Shown here: positions 33,750 through 46,600 of the stretch, piece by piece
How the letters are laid out: each line of letters begins with the position of its first letter
Numbering within the stretch: position 1 is the stretch's first letter
DNA from: Blattamonas nauphoetae
Taxonomy: Eukaryota > Preaxostyla > Oxymonadida
Reading direction: 5' to 3'
Assembly (NCBI GenBank): GCA_033064195.1
Contig: JARBJD010000173.1
Location: 62,001-126,000, forward strand
Length of the DNA: 64,000 nt
The notes under the pieces: generated by a model
The model's input: the letters and a program-made list of their open reading frames with translations, nothing else
What the model was told of the DNA's origin: nothing
Database searches by the model: none
Position numbers and translations under genes: made by a program

Positions 33750-35553
33750 ATGGACAAATCTATCCGCGATTTTTGTGCAGTGACAGGTCGATCACCCCAG
33801 GACGCACGACACTTCCTCGAAATGGCAGGTGGTGATCTCGAGGTTTGACATACAGTTTTTATCTTCAATCTCTTTCTTCCTCACAACTTCACTCATACTT
33901 TAACATCATCCTGATCGAAAGACTGCTGTTAGTCTCTCCTTTGATTCCGCAGCCACAGCTCCCACTTCGGGAGTGGCTGAACCACAACCAAAACCTGAGT
34001 ATTTCTCCTCTCTTTGCTCTTCATCCTTCCGTCACTTTTCACAGAATGCCAGAAGCATGGAAACAACCCCAAAAAGAAAAGCCTCGGTTTGGAAACATGC
34101 AAGGAATCACAGCTCAGAATTCCCGTTCTGGTGACAAGGGTATGACCATCTTCTCTTTCTCAACTCCAATTTCACACCCTCTTTCTTCGTTTTATCTGGG
34201 CAGGTGTTGATCGGCACATGTCGAACGATGGACAGAGTGGGAATTACACGATTGATCCTCGGAAGAAGAACGCCGATGAGAACGACCCTCTTGCCCGGTT
34301 GATGCAAGCAGCGCAGCAGTGTGCTATTCTCTCCTTTTCACAACATTATCTCATTCCATTCTTCCATCGTTTCTTTGTTCTTCACAATCTGTCGTTTTCA
34401 TCGTCCCTCTCCTCTCCCCTCTTTTCCAGACGTTCCCAACAACCACCTCCCGACTCCGACAGCGAAGATGAGCCTGCTGCACGGCCTGCCTTCGAATGGA
34501 GTGGCGGGTCGTCCGTCGGTGGGACAGACATGCCTTCGCAATCATTCGGTTCTCAGTCGAAGCCAAAAGCAGCAGCTCCCCAAAAGCAAGGCCCGCAATC
34601 ACTCAAACTGGTGCTTTATCGAAATGGTCTGTCTTTTGTGTTTTTGTGATGTTCTCGACAGCTCTTCAAGTCGACGAGAATCCTCCCGTTTACGACACCG
34701 ACCCAAGTTTCCTGGAATATGTGGAGGAGATCACAGGAGGGTATGGATGTGGCACGCTTCTTATTGACGAAATCTCGTCTCTTAATTCTCATCTTTGTCC
34801 TCCCACTTTTTCTCCTCTCCCATCATCTCTCCTCTCTTCTGATCCCCACCCTCCCCTCCCTCCCTCTCCTCTCTCCTCTCAGCCACTTCCCGCATGCCCT
34901 CGCCCCGCCTGGCTCGCGTGGCCCGTTCAACGTTGGACTTGTCGACCGTCGCCAGAAAGACCTGCCTCCGCCGCCCAAAGATCCGTTCGCAGGCGGCGGA
35001 TACAGTTTGGGGGGGGAAGGGTTTGACGAGGGGGAAGTAGGGAAGAAAGGGAAGAAGGGACAGCCAGCGCCGAAGGTGACAGTGACCCCACTCCCTCAGC
35101 AGGACACGCCGGCGCTGTCCGAGCTGCAGGGCGGCACGTTTATTGTTCAGGCGAGGTTCACAGACACCAACACAACACACAAGTTCACGATGCGCGAGGG
35201 GTCGACACTTGGTGACTTGGAGCGGGAGATTGTGTATGTGCTTTGGTTGGGCGTTGTTGTTGTGTTTTTGGCGAGGACCATCGACAAAGATGGCGGTGAT
35301 GCATTGTTATGTTCGGTGTTCTTGTTCTGTCGACTTGACATGATTTATGATTTCTCTCCTCTCTTTTCTCTTCTTTCCAAACGATGATGTCGTTCTCGTT
35401 CTCTTTTTCTGTTGTTTCAGTGCTCTCCTCCAGACGAAGAAAGTGGACATCAGCCAACCATTCCCTCGCGTGGTTTTCTCGGCTGGAGACAGAAAGAAGA
35501 CTCTGGCGGAACTGAACCTGAAGAATGCTTCAGTGATTGTAAAAGTGGTGTAG
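33750..35553 (+). CDS. p47/Shp1-type UBA-SEP-UBX cofactor of Cdc48/p97 (8 exons)
   Basis: Exons 33750-33842, 33922-33998, 34045-34139, 34204-34318, 34430-34626, 34662-34740, 34883-35233 and 35421-35553 join to 1,140 nt (379 residues), in frame at every junction; introns are 35-187 bp. A UBA-like N-terminus (IRDFCAVTGRSPQDARHFLE, residues 4-23) is followed by a disordered acidic linker. The SEP domain (about 183-240) reads LKLVLYRNALQVDENPPVYD then FNVGLVDRRQKD. The UBX domain (about 298-379) starts TFIVQARFTDTNTTHKF and ends NASVIVKVV. Length matches human p47 (370). In the family this recruits the AAA ATPase Cdc48 for membrane fusion and protein turnover. UBX normally carries an FPR-type loop; PFPRVVF near residue 350 fits. 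It is the best-named housekeeping gene in the window. Confidence 0.93.
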
Positions 35554-35643
35554 GGGTGATTCACACGTCATTTAGTGTTAATTTGTCAGAAACGAGAGAT
35601 ATCTGTACAAACATGGGTCGATCTTCATTTAATCGTTAATTCT

Positions 35644-38600
35644 ATGATGCAAGTCGTTTTAATTCTTCTTGTCGAAGTTTTTGCATCATCCCCCTCAACT
35701 TCTCCAATTATCACGTCACCTCACCCATCCCAATCACTCTATCCACCATCGACATCCAATGCAGAACCAACCGCATTTGCATGCATTATCGAACTCATTG
35801 GTCCAACAACCATCAAAGCAATTCTCTTCGGAGAGAACCTCGCGCTGGGAGAGTATTCTTTTTCGATTCGGCTTGATAAAGAAGATGCGCAAGCATTCAC
35901 TCTCACCTTTCCCTCAGCTCATTCATCAGGGATTTCAAGTGTTGAACAAGAACTTAACGCGAACTATCCATTACAGCCTGGTCATAAATATGTCCTGACG
36001 GCACTCGAACTGAATGAGCCACCAACGAAGAGGATATCGTTCGAACGAAATTCACAACCGGTTGTGATTTGGTTGTCAGTCCCGCCCGACACCACAACAC
36101 CAGTAGTTTCTTACATTGATCTTCCTCTGGCGTCTGACAAAATCTCGCTGTTATTCGAAGTATATGGTGTGAATTTGGGCTCCCTCACCGAACTCAGATA
36201 CCTCGTTCCTTCAGTCTACAGTACTCGTCCAATCCCGATCGATATTTCCACCCATCACCCTCCATATATTTGCCTATCCACTCCAATCCATCCCGACGAC
36301 TTTTTTGACTCTCTCATGACATACGCCCAGACCATCAACTCGATCGACTTGATCGACCCGAATTATCAACCCATTCCATATCACTCCACTGTCACAGCAG
36401 CTCAAGAAGATCCAGCAACCACCATGATTCTCACGTCGGCTGCGGTACAGTTTGAAACTGTCGACGAAACAGCTCGATTCTATTTGACTGGAAAACATCT
36501 CGTCCGTGGGAAATACGAACTGTCATGGATGACTTCTGATTTCGGCCTTAAACTAGGATCGATCACTCTCCAATTTTCAACCCAAACAACAGCGTCGCTC
36601 GTGAGTGACGACTTCGACATGAACGAAGTTGAAGACCTGTTTGATGGAGATTACTATTCCATCTATCGGATTACCCCGATTGACTTTGGATCCCCGAATC
36701 CTATTGTACTCCCTGGACAGTTCGCAACTAGCGTGAATATCGATGTGATCGGCCCATGGAGTCTCATCCCATATATTGAGTGGATTGAGTGTGACCTGAC
36801 CTCTTCTTCCGCCACTTCCGCTCGAATATACGTCTCCGGAACAGGATTCTTTTTTGGAACTTATTTGGCCACTTTCTCAGACGATGCCCAGAATCAATAT
36901 TCGGTCCAGCTCTATGCCGAGAGTTTCGGGGTCTGGACGATATTTTCGGACTTTGTGCCGAACTCTGCGGTGCCTTCGAGCACAGGCCTTGTGTATGATG
37001 CTGTTTACAGCGACTTTAAGGTTTATTGGAACGGGATCGAACTCGACTCACAAGCGACTTCGTTCACTGCCCCATCCGCCTCGACTGTCGTCTCTGTGAT
37101 CGGAGCCACGTTCAGACAGGTGGCAGACGCGTCCTTCCAACTTGACTTCATGTCCAACCATGTCTTTTCCGGGACATTCGAGGTCACTTTTACGGCTGAT
37201 GGGACAACATGTTTTCCGAAGGACATCGAAATCTTTAATCCGCCTGGCACTTTGCTTGTTGAAAGCGAGGTCCTTGAGATCGATGGCAGCCCTTTTAATT
37301 TCGAAACTTTCTATGAAATCACATCCATCCAATCCAAAAGTGATCAGACCGACATCCTCCCCGAATCGATCTTCTTCCTCATCCCGCCCGCTCGACCCAC
37401 TCCAGTTGATCAGAACAGCTTCGTCGACCTTTCCGGGTCCGAAGATTTGGGATGCGGGTATGGATTGCTCCAACCGTGTCTGAACCTCGTCCAGGCCATC
37501 CACAACCAGATTGTGATCCCAACCGCTTTTGATTCTTACTCTCCGCTGATGGTGAAAGTGAGAAACGGAGGAATCGCGAAGGATTATTTCTCCTCTCCAG
37601 ACATTTCAGTCTCTTTGACAGTTCAAGGCGAGGTTGACAGTGACGTCGTCCCCACAATCACAATCGAATCAGACCCTCAAATTGTGGTCGCCGGAGGATC
37701 CGACGAGTCTGCGAGCCTCACCTTGCTCGATCTGGAGTTCGAGTTCGCATCTGTCTCAGGATTTCAAGCATTTGTCTTTCTCTCCTGTGCACATTTCGTG
37801 ATGCAGCGTTGTGTCGTCACCGAAGCGACCAGCACACACAGCTCGTTCCTGTACATCGCATCAGGAGACGCATTGATCGTCGAATGCGAGCTCAAAAACA
37901 TCAAAACTGTCGACTCAATTTTGGAACAATCAGAAATGATTTCAATGCTCGAACTCGACACAGTGAAAGTGACAGACTGTGGCCAAAGCAATTCCAACTC
38001 TCTTTTCATCTGCGGATCTAGCAACGCGTTCTTTACCAAAATGGACATGGCCGGATGCGAAGCGGAAGACGCGCCGATCTCCCTCTCTTCAATGCACATC
38101 TTCACCGCATTCACTGAATGTACGTGGACAGCATGCAAAGGATCAAATTTTGCAGGCGCTCTCTCATTCAGCCCCTCCTCATTCAGCACGATAGCCTTCC
38201 ATCATTGTCGATGGATCGATTGTTCGGTGAACAGCCCGTCGCAGCCAACTGGTTTGTTCATCTATCGAGTGAACCCAGATGAAGTCAGGATTTTTTTGAC
38301 GAATTTGACTTTTGAGAGTTCTGATGAATCGCAAACGAGACCTCATTTTCTGATTCATGACGTGAACCTCGGCGGTTTGAATCTGGACGCATTTTTGTTT
38401 GATTATTGGACAGAGCCAAACATGTTCCTTGTCCAGTCGGATTACTTAGAAGCACAACCAATCAGTTCGCTCTCGCCTGCCAAGTCTGTCTTCACTGTGG
38501 TTGCTCCAACTCGCAACGACGAAATGTTGTTTGGTGTCGATAGTCCGATTTGTGGTAGTTACGCGCTCCCCTGTGCGACAGTTGGAAAGGCACTGAGTCG

Positions 38601-40452
38601 CCTCATCCCTGTGATTGGGGGACAATCGATTGTGTCGATTTCTGATGGTGGAAAGGCTGAGTTTGGGACGAAGATTCAAAATGCGACGATTTGTGGAGAG
38701 GTCGGGACAGCGCGTCTTGTTCTTCTGCGTCACGAACTGAGTTTGGATGGAACACCGTTCTTCACAACAAGCCAGGCGACGATCGAAAGTGTTGTGATTG
38801 ATCACTCAGCGAGCACAGCAGATGTGCTGATCAAACACGAACAGTGGCATCTGGAAGTATCGCACGTGAGCTTCTCAACGACTGCGACGACATCGCCGAC
38901 TCTGATCTCGGCGTCGGCTGGCACAGTCGCACTTCGCTTCGTCTCTTTTGATTCGGCTGTGTTCGTCTCCTCAGCGATTTCCATCGAAACTGTCGATGAG
39001 CTGTCGATTGTGTCTCTTTCTTCTTTCAACACTTCCTTCCATTCACCTCTGTTGACAATTCGCTCACTCGACCCCAAAATTTCTCAAGCCTCGCTGACTG
39101 AAATGAACGTCACAAACTTTTCGTTTGGTGGATCGAATGAGCTGTTGATTGATGCTCGACAAGCAACTGTCTTAATTTCAGAATGCCAGTTCGCTGGCCA
39201 ACTTTTCGTTCCGTCTCGCTGCAACAGTGAAAATACTCAAAATGATCTTGATTTCTCTTTATCAGCCAATCCGTTTGTCGGATATCTTGATTCTGAGAAC
39301 CAATCTCGCCATCCACGCAACAGGATGACGAGCGAATCCAAACCACATTTTTCAAATTCTGTTTGTGTGTGGAGCAAAGGAGGAATTCGTCTGGCAGTTT
39401 GTGTGAGCGAGATCTCGCACTGCACTTTCGATTCCTTCGCTTCGACTGCGCTGTCGCTGAAAGGAGGGACGACTCTGCTTTCGCACTCTTTCTTTTTCGG
39501 AAATGGGATCTCGTCTTCTCTCCCAACACGCCGGAACGTTCTTGTTGAAATCGAAGGAAATGTGACGATCCACAACATGACATCTGATCAACACTCGAAT
39601 GGTCCTTGGATTTCATCCGACGAATCTTCGCGGGTTTGGAGATTGAACGCTGATTCGAGCGAGCGAGTTCCTTTCGATTCAGTCCTGATGTTCCGTCCAG
39701 TTGTGGAATCTGCGTCGCTGAGTGGAGATGAGGACAAGCATGAAGTTGTGATTGTGGGTGAGTCTCTGATCCCGTGCAACTTGTTGGTTGTTCTGATTGC
39801 GACGAACACGACGAACGAGACGAGCCGACCGATTGAATGTTCGGATGTGTGGACAGAAGACGGAAACACGCTGCGCTGCTCGTTCGACGACACTCGGATG
39901 GCACTGTCGTCGCTGGAGTGGCGAGTGTCTGTGTCGTGTGATGGATTGGAAGCGTGGAACATGCCAGTTGTTCGACGAGCGATTCGCGGCGATGCGAAAG
40001 CGGAAGCACGTGGGAAAATGTTGATTTCTGTGTCGTCGGTTGTGTTTGGAGTGTTGGGAGTGATTGGAGTGAGTCTGATAATCTCGATTGTGATTCTATC
40101 GCAGAAACTGAAGAAGACAAAAGCGACAGTGACCGATTTAAAAATAAAAGCCAACAGGATTGAACTGAAAATCGAATCTCGTCGATCTCGTCGAACCCAT
40201 CGCCGCCGCAGCCTGTCACAACGTTCACAACAACAATTGTTGGCTGAATCACTCGCTTCTCGTCTGAGTACCTCTTCTTCTTCGTCTTCGCACAACTCGT
40301 CAGTGTTGAACCCGATCGAAGCCGCAATCCAAAACAGGAAGAGTGGACAGGAAGCACTGGATGAACCGCAAATGGTTGGAAGGGAGGACGAAGCAACAAG
40401 CGACCTGAATGACATCTTAAAAGCTTCAGATCCGAACCAGAAATCACTCTAA
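35644..40452 (+). CDS. Giant beta-helix membrane protein without kinase tail
   Basis: Single open frame; I start at the ATG at 35644 because it gives a signal peptide (MMQVVLILLVEVF), for about 1,602 residues. The N-terminal third is Ig/IPT-like repeats (for example ATFSDDAQNQYSVQLYAESF). The middle and C-terminal parts are parallel beta-helix coils (for example VMQRCVVTEATSTHSSFLYI). One membrane segment near 40030-40095 (VVFGVLGVIGVSLIISIVIL) is followed by a basic, Ser-rich cytoplasmic tail of about 120 residues (RRSRRTHRRRS) with no kinase remnant. A 1-kb stretch (36765-37770) recurs, truncated and inverted, at 56088-57100. Likely a type I surface protein. Confidence 0.8.
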   Translation: MMQVVLILLVEVFASSPSTSPIITSPHPSQSLYPPSTSNAEPTAFACIIELIGPTTIKAILFGENLALGEYSFSIRLDKEDAQAFTLTFPSAHSSGISSVEQELNANYPLQPGHKYVLTALELNEPPTKRISFERNSQPVVIWLSVPPDTTTPVVSYIDLPLASDKISLLFEVYGVNLGSLTELRYLVPSVYSTRPIPIDISTHHPPYICLSTPIHPDDFFDSLMTYAQTINSIDLIDPNYQPIPYHSTVTAAQEDPATTMILTSAAVQFETVDETARFYLTGKHLVRGKYELSWMTSDFGLKLGSITLQFSTQTTASLVSDDFDMNEVEDLFDGDYYSIYRITPIDFGSPNPIVLPGQFATSVNIDVIGPWSLIPYIEWIECDLTSSSATSARIYVSGTGFFFGTYLATFSDDAQNQYSVQLYAESFGVWTIFSDFVPNSAVPSSTGLVYDAVYSDFKVYWNGIELDSQATSFTAPSASTVVSVIGATFRQVADASFQLDFMSNHVFSGTFEVTFTADGTTCFPKDIEIFNPPGTLLVESEVLEIDGSPFNFETFYEITSIQSKSDQTDILPESIFFLIPPARPTPVDQNSFVDLSGSEDLGCGYGLLQPCLNLVQAIHNQIVIPTAFDSYSPLMVKVRNGGIAKDYFSSPDISVSLTVQGEVDSDVVPTITIESDPQIVVAGGSDESASLTLLDLEFEFASVSGFQAFVFLSCAHFVMQRCVVTEATSTHSSFLYIASGDALIVECELKNIKTVDSILEQSEMISMLELDTVKVTDCGQSNSNSLFICGSSNAFFTKMDMAGCEAEDAPISLSSMHIFTAFTECTWTACKGSNFAGALSFSPSSFSTIAFHHCRWIDCSVNSPSQPTGLFIYRVNPDEVRIFLTNLTFESSDESQTRPHFLIHDVNLGGLNLDAFLFDYWTEPNMFLVQSDYLEAQPISSLSPAKSVFTVVAPTRNDEMLFGVDSPICGSYALPCATVGKALSRLIPVIGGQSIVSISDGGKAEFGTKIQNATICGEVGTARLVLLRHELSLDGTPFFTTSQATIESVVIDHSASTADVLIKHEQWHLEVSHVSFSTTATTSPTLISASAGTVALRFVSFDSAVFVSSAISIETVDELSIVSLSSFNTSFHSPLLTIRSLDPKISQASLTEMNVTNFSFGGSNELLIDARQATVLISECQFAGQLFVPSRCNSENTQNDLDFSLSANPFVGYLDSENQSRHPRNRMTSESKPHFSNSVCVWSKGGIRLAVCVSEISHCTFDSFASTALSLKGGTTLLSHSFFFGNGISSSLPTRRNVLVEIEGNVTIHNMTSDQHSNGPWISSDESSRVWRLNADSSERVPFDSVLMFRPVVESASLSGDEDKHEVVIVGESLIPCNLLVVLIATNTTNETSRPIECSDVWTEDGNTLRCSFDDTRMALSSLEWRVSVSCDGLEAWNMPVVRRAIRGDAKAEARGKMLISVSSVVFGVLGVIGVSLIISIVILSQKLKKTKATVTDLKIKANRIELKIESRRSRRTHRRRSLSQRSQQQLLAESLASRLSTSSSSSSHNSSVLNPIEAAIQNRKSGQEALDEPQMVGREDEATSDLNDILKASDPNQKSL

Positions 40453-40669
40453 TTCCATTCTAGATCGTTTTTATCTTTTTTCATCGTGATATCCTCATTC
40501 TGTCGTAAAATATGAACATTTTCACTGACCTCATCAAATTTATCTCTCTTATTGTTCACCTTCTGTTTTATTCTCCCAACATCTTGACGATTATCATTTC
40601 AATCGACAATCCATAGACTTTATTTCATATTATTCAAACCACTACACTCACAACTCGCAATTCAGAGAC
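40453..40669 (+). other. Spacer between two tandem beta-helix genes
   Basis: AT-rich, 217 bp, no open frame of note. It must contain the 3' end signals of the first gene and the promoter of the next. Confidence 0.4.
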
Positions 40670-43600
40670 ATGAAACTGTGTTTTCTTGTCATTCTTCCTC
40701 GAGAGAGAGATCCCCCCATTATTCAGCCTTTCTCTCAATCTCACTTCTCTCAATCTTCTTCATCTTCACTCCTTGCGTTTCATTCTCCGATGATACAGAT
40801 CTCAGTCATCGCAACCTTCACTTCAATTCTGAAACCGCACATATCTCCCATTCCTTCATCAACAGAATTCAACTTGGATTCATTCATCAAGCCGTTATTA
40901 TGCAGTGCATCATCGGGCTCTTCACAACAAATCTCACTTCCAGACGGTGTGATGCATTCGCAGAATTATCCATTTATTTCATCGAGCTTCGTATTGAAAG
41001 GAAAACACCACACAATTCTCAGTTATCGCGATGCAAACTGTGAAAACGCAGATCTGGTCGGAAAAGAAGGCAATACTCCTGAATCAAATGAAGTCAACAG
41101 CCTTTTCGATCTTCAGAATGCATCACTGTCAGTTCAACGTCTCGTCATCGACATGTCAACTGAGTCTGCCAATCAGGACGTAAAATGTGCCGTACTTGCG
41201 TCGTCGACTATTCACGTCTCATTTTGCGAGTTTTTCTGGACGGATATGAACTCAATATTCGTTCTTCAATCCACTTCTCCATCCGCTCAGACCTCATCGT
41301 CCATCACGTTGGCATGGTGCACTCTGAACAATACAGTGCATTACCTGACGCCAATTGTGGAAGATATGCGGAAATACAGCACAGCAGATCCCTTCAGTCT
41401 GAGCATAGTCGGGACAACAATCACTCACATGAAGGTTATCGGGGCAGATGGTGTGTGCGTGTCGCAGACCAACCATCACAAAAACATACACTATTTAATG
41501 AGTGTTTCAACAGCGGTGTCAGAACTCAAAATTATGAACGTGTCATCTCAGCCTCGGGAAGTGAAACAAGCATCGTCGCTGTTTTCGCAGAGAATGGTTG
41601 GATGTATGATTTGGGGGAGCAACAACCATCTTTCGGGCACTGTGCTCCGAGATATGAATGGAGGAGGGTCATTTCTGTGCTCGAACAGCACATTCGAGTG
41701 GTGTCACACCACATACTCCGAACGACCGTCGCCCTCCTCCAACCATTCCCCAACGATCACCGGCGCATTGTCACCCACTCACATCGTCTCCAGTCAGACT
41801 GGGTTTGACAATACTGATAATTCGTTCACTGATGGCATTTTTGATGATGTTAACAGATTCAGTTTCACAAAAGTTGACGTCACTTTCACACGTTGCCAAT
41901 TCAAAAACATGAAATACACAATCACATCCACATCAACCCAATTCGCTGGTGGATCAGCCATTCACCTCTCTTCATCATCCAACGCCCTCTCAATCACCTC
42001 CTGCTCATTCTCCAAGTGTTCCGTCACAAGCTCATCGATCGTGCATGGAGGCTGTGTCTTCCTGTACAGACTAACCACGTCAACAAGCACAATCGACGCA
42101 TCCTCCTTCTCTGATTGGTATCCTGCCAATAATGCGAACCTCAAACAGAGTGGTGGTGGAATCGGTGCGTATGGTATGACTGCTCAGCTTCAAATCACAA
42201 ACACAAATTTCACGTTGAGCGGAGAGACTGCAAACAGGAACAATGGTGGATTCTTTGCTTTATACTCGTCATCATCCATCACACAGTGTTTTAACATCGC
42301 GAATTGTCGTTTTGTTGGCGATGCGAAGACAACTGGGGTTGTGGTGAACATCACTTCGTCATCTTCGACAACGTGGATCGATTCACAGATTATCAACACG
42401 AATTCAGAATTCAAAATCACCAACGTTATCTTCAAACTATCTGCAGGGTTCACAAGAACCGAAATCTCCAACACTTCGATCATGTTTGACAGGACGTCGT
42501 GCGACCCACATCCATTCCTCTTTCTCGACAGCAAACTCGATCAATCCTCAATCTACTCGTCGAGCTCAGACATCATGTTCCTCTTCTCTGGCACTAACGT
42601 CACTGGCCAGCCGGTCACGTCGAGATCGACAATCTATCTCTATTCTACAAGCCATGTTGTCATCCACAAATGTGAATTCACGAACTGTTCGCCTGTCCCG
42701 TCACAAAGTCTCATTTACTCATACAATCTTCCGTCGCTGGTCGTGGACACTTGCTCGTTCACGAGATGCTCCGGCGGGAAGTCACTCATCGAAGCAAGAG
42801 AGTCTTATTTGAACTTCTTCTTCTGCTCCTTCGTCAATGTGAGTGGAATCAGTGCCAATGTCATGACACCACAGTCCAACTTCGCCAATTTTTTCGAATC
42901 CTGCAGATTTGATCTGGAGCCAGCGAATGTGTTGGATTTCACTGTCTCGTTGGCTGATTTCGCATGTTTGAACGACACTGCTGTGATCGGCTGCACATCC
43001 AATCGGCCGATGTACTTCGGCACAATGTGGATGAAAAGAGAAGAATTGACAGTTGTGCAGGTTGTCATTGTCGAAACGGACAGGAACGAGATGAGAGTAG
43101 GGACATGGCCAACCGAACCAGAAACAGACACTGAACAACACATCCCGACCTTCTCGTCGCTGTCAGATGCACTCGCTGCACTTCCAACTCCTCCAAAGGA
43201 CACCATCATCACGTTTTCGAATGATTCCTTCACTGAGCCCACTCTTCTGTCGGTGTCACAGCTCGTCGAAATTGTCGGCGCTGGATCAAATGTCAGCGAT
43301 ATCCACTCAACGAAGTTGACGACAGAAGGAATCATTTCGAAGTCAGCTGGTAAGCTCACTCTCCGCTCGCTCCGACTCGTTCCCTCATCGCCATCGTCTG
43401 TTCTCGCTTCAACTGAAGACAGTTCCAGTCTGTTCGTGTTGAATGCGATCGTGGAAGCCCTTTCTGAACGCTCTATCAGTCTGTTACTGTTTGCGGCAGG
43501 ATCTTCAGAGATCCGTCACTCCTTGTTCAAGAACATCGAATCAACAGAATCGCTCATCTGTGTGTCGGGAACATCGTCCCTCGACATCATGAACACTCTC

Positions 43601-46600
43601 TTTTTGAACATCAAGCGAACCAGCCTCGCACCAACTCCTGTGGAGAGCACACAGTGTGCGAGCTGTATTGAGGGAAAGACGAGTGGAACAGTGAAAGTGC
43701 TTTATTCTCGCTTTGGAGCATGCACAACGAAAGGGCGAGCAGGAGCACTCGATTTGGAAGGCGACGAGAACAGCGTTGTCGAGATTGGATCATGCTATTT
43801 TGATCAGAATTCAGCTGGGGAAGGTGTTGCGAATGTTTCGAGAGGAGATGATGTCGTCATCAAGTCATTCGATGACTCCAAAACCTATCTCAATTTGTCG
43901 ACCATCCAATCCTTCCCCTCCCTCTTCTCCTTCCTCATCAACTCCAAACACCCCATCATCCCTCCTCCAGCCCTCCTTCACATGACCGACACAGGTGTTG
44001 ATCTCCCTCTGACCTGGAGTTACCAATACGGTCGGATCACCGATTCTCTCCTTCAGAAACATACTCTCCAGTTTCTTCTTGAATCTCGTTTCAGGAATAA
44101 TTCACAAACACGACTCATTGGAGATTTCAATCGCAACGAGACAATGACTCCGTTCGTCTTTCAGAATTCGACAGTTTATGTGAAATTGGGTCACTACACA
44201 CTTTCCATTCTAACCGTGGAACAACAGAACGAAGTGTTCATCACTCTCGAAAAAGCGTACTTGTCGTTCGAACAGATCCAATTCGCGTTTGGGCAGCTGA
44301 CAACGCCAGCCTTCAGATGTGATGAAGACTCGTCAGTTCGACTCATTCGACATGAGAAGGATGCTACACTCAACTACCAGTCCACAACTCCTCTTCTTGT
44401 CGCTCCTCTGACTGTCCCATTCATCGTCTGCGAGGGCGCAAAGGCTGTTTCGATCCAACGACTCAAATTGAATTATTCTTTCGTTAATTCCGCATCGTTT
44501 GTGCACGCCAAAGAGTCGACAATCAACCTCTTCTCAAATTTGATACAACTTCTCAAATCCACAGCCCAAGGTTCATTCCTCCACCTTGAAGATGGTGAAG
44601 TTCGTTTCCAGCAAGATTCTTGTTCTTCAAGTTCAGGAGTGCAAGGAGGCCTGGTTTTTAGCCAAAACTCAAATGTCACGATCAATTTTTTGGATCTGAG
44701 CTCGTGTTCAGCCACACAAGGCGGCGTTCTTTTCGCGCAGCAATGCAGTGTGAAGGTCAGCTCCGGAACCTTCTCGAACTGCGAAGCTGACGAAGGCGGA
44801 GTTGCTTGTCTGATCTCGTCCACGCTGACAGTCTCTTCAACGTCTTTCAGCAACAATTCTGCGAAGAGGGGAGGAGTGTTCTTTATCGACTTCGGAAACA
44901 ACTTCACGTCGTCAGTCTCGTGTGAACGATCGAATTTCACAGCCAATACCGCTCGTGATGTGGATGTGGATGGACTTGATTCTGGGAAGGGCGGAACGAT
45001 CTTTGTGAAAGGGACGACAACCTCAAAATCTCCTCTCGTTCTGACAAGCTCTCTTTTTGATGAAAACACGGCCGCATCTGGAAATGATGTGTTCATCGAG
45101 GAATCCGTGTTGGGAGAAGCAGGACCAGACGTTCTCTCGAAATGTGGTGGAAATTCGTACAGCCGATTTCCACACATCGAAATCGAGAACCACAATCAAG
45201 ATGCCGATGAGCTCACTCGAATCTCGAACTTCCTTCCATATCCATCAGTTTCTGTGTCACACTCCGGGAAGGATCTTCCGGCGTGTCGATTGGGCAACAC
45301 GGCTTGCTTGACCATCACTTATGCTCTCCAGTTCCTTCAGACAACGACTCCCAACGGAAGCCTGTTACAGCGACAATGCATTCACTTAGACGATCCAATT
45401 ATCACTGAACCAATTGTCTTGGAGACCCACGATCTCCTTTTTTCAAGTGCCAGTTCGTCTGTCAAGTATCCTCCCACACTAAATCTCTCAGCGACGTATG
45501 CGGCGATTGAGGGAGTGGTCTTCACGATAAACGATGAATCGAGGTTGACTGTTCAGAGAATCAAGTTTACATTGACTCCTCTTCACCAAGTCGTGAATGT
45601 GAACTCCAAAGACGGGAGACTTGCGATGGAAAACTGCTTTGTGTTGAGCGAAAGTGGGACCGCGACATTGAAACCTCCGATCAGCTCTGTCGGAAGCTCA
45701 CTCAGTCTGAATGTCGTCTCATTCGCCCCAACTCTCACCACTTCCAAAGCAACACTCTCGGCACCACTTGTCCATTTTGCCCCAAAACCGTCAGATGGGG
45801 AAGAGTTGGGATCTGGTTCGTGTGTTATTTCTGACTGTGCTCTCTCCAATCTCACCTTCGAAGGAACAACGATGTTCCAGATCGAGACGAGCGGACATGT
45901 GAGCTTTCTTCGTCAGTCGATGAATTGTGTCACAACAAATTTGGAACAAGGAAAGAACCTCTCTCTGAAGGGACAGTCATTCAAACAGCAGATCGAGCCA
46001 TCTCTTTGGCTTTCGAAGCCGACAACAGCTGATATGCCGAATTTGATTGGTGAAGATATATCAATGAACGAAAAGGACAAGTGGAGAACGGGATCACTTG
46101 TGTATTGGCTGATCTCTCCGTCATTGGAGGTTCAAGTTGGAACAGATACGAATGCTGTCGATCATCCAAATTGTGGATCGTCCACATTCAAATGCACCAT
46201 TCTGGATTCTGCCTTCCGATCGGCTGGTCTCAACGAGCTCTCCACGCTCTCGCTTTTGACATCAACATCACTGTCATCGAAATTGCTGGCGAAATCGTCG
46301 CTGTTGATCAAGTCATCATCAACGACGAAGCAGGGAATCGAATTTGACGAGAATGGCGCGTTCGTAGTTGCACATTCGGCAGCCGACTTGTCGTTCACGT
46401 CGATCGTATTCACTGTTGCACAATCATGTCTGTCAGCCACTCAATTTGTGGTTGAGGAAGGAAAGCTATCTTTCTCGTCGTGTCAGATCGGAACAGAAGA
46501 CTGTTCATCGCCTCTTGTTCTCCCACCATCAGCCACGACTCTGATCGAAGTGAAGGCAGACGGAACACTGGCACTCACCGACACTCTGATTCAAAACATC

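Noticed and set aside
39110-40447. 445-codon minus-strand frame
   Set aside because: Antisense shadow of the well-supported beta-helix gene at 35644-40452.
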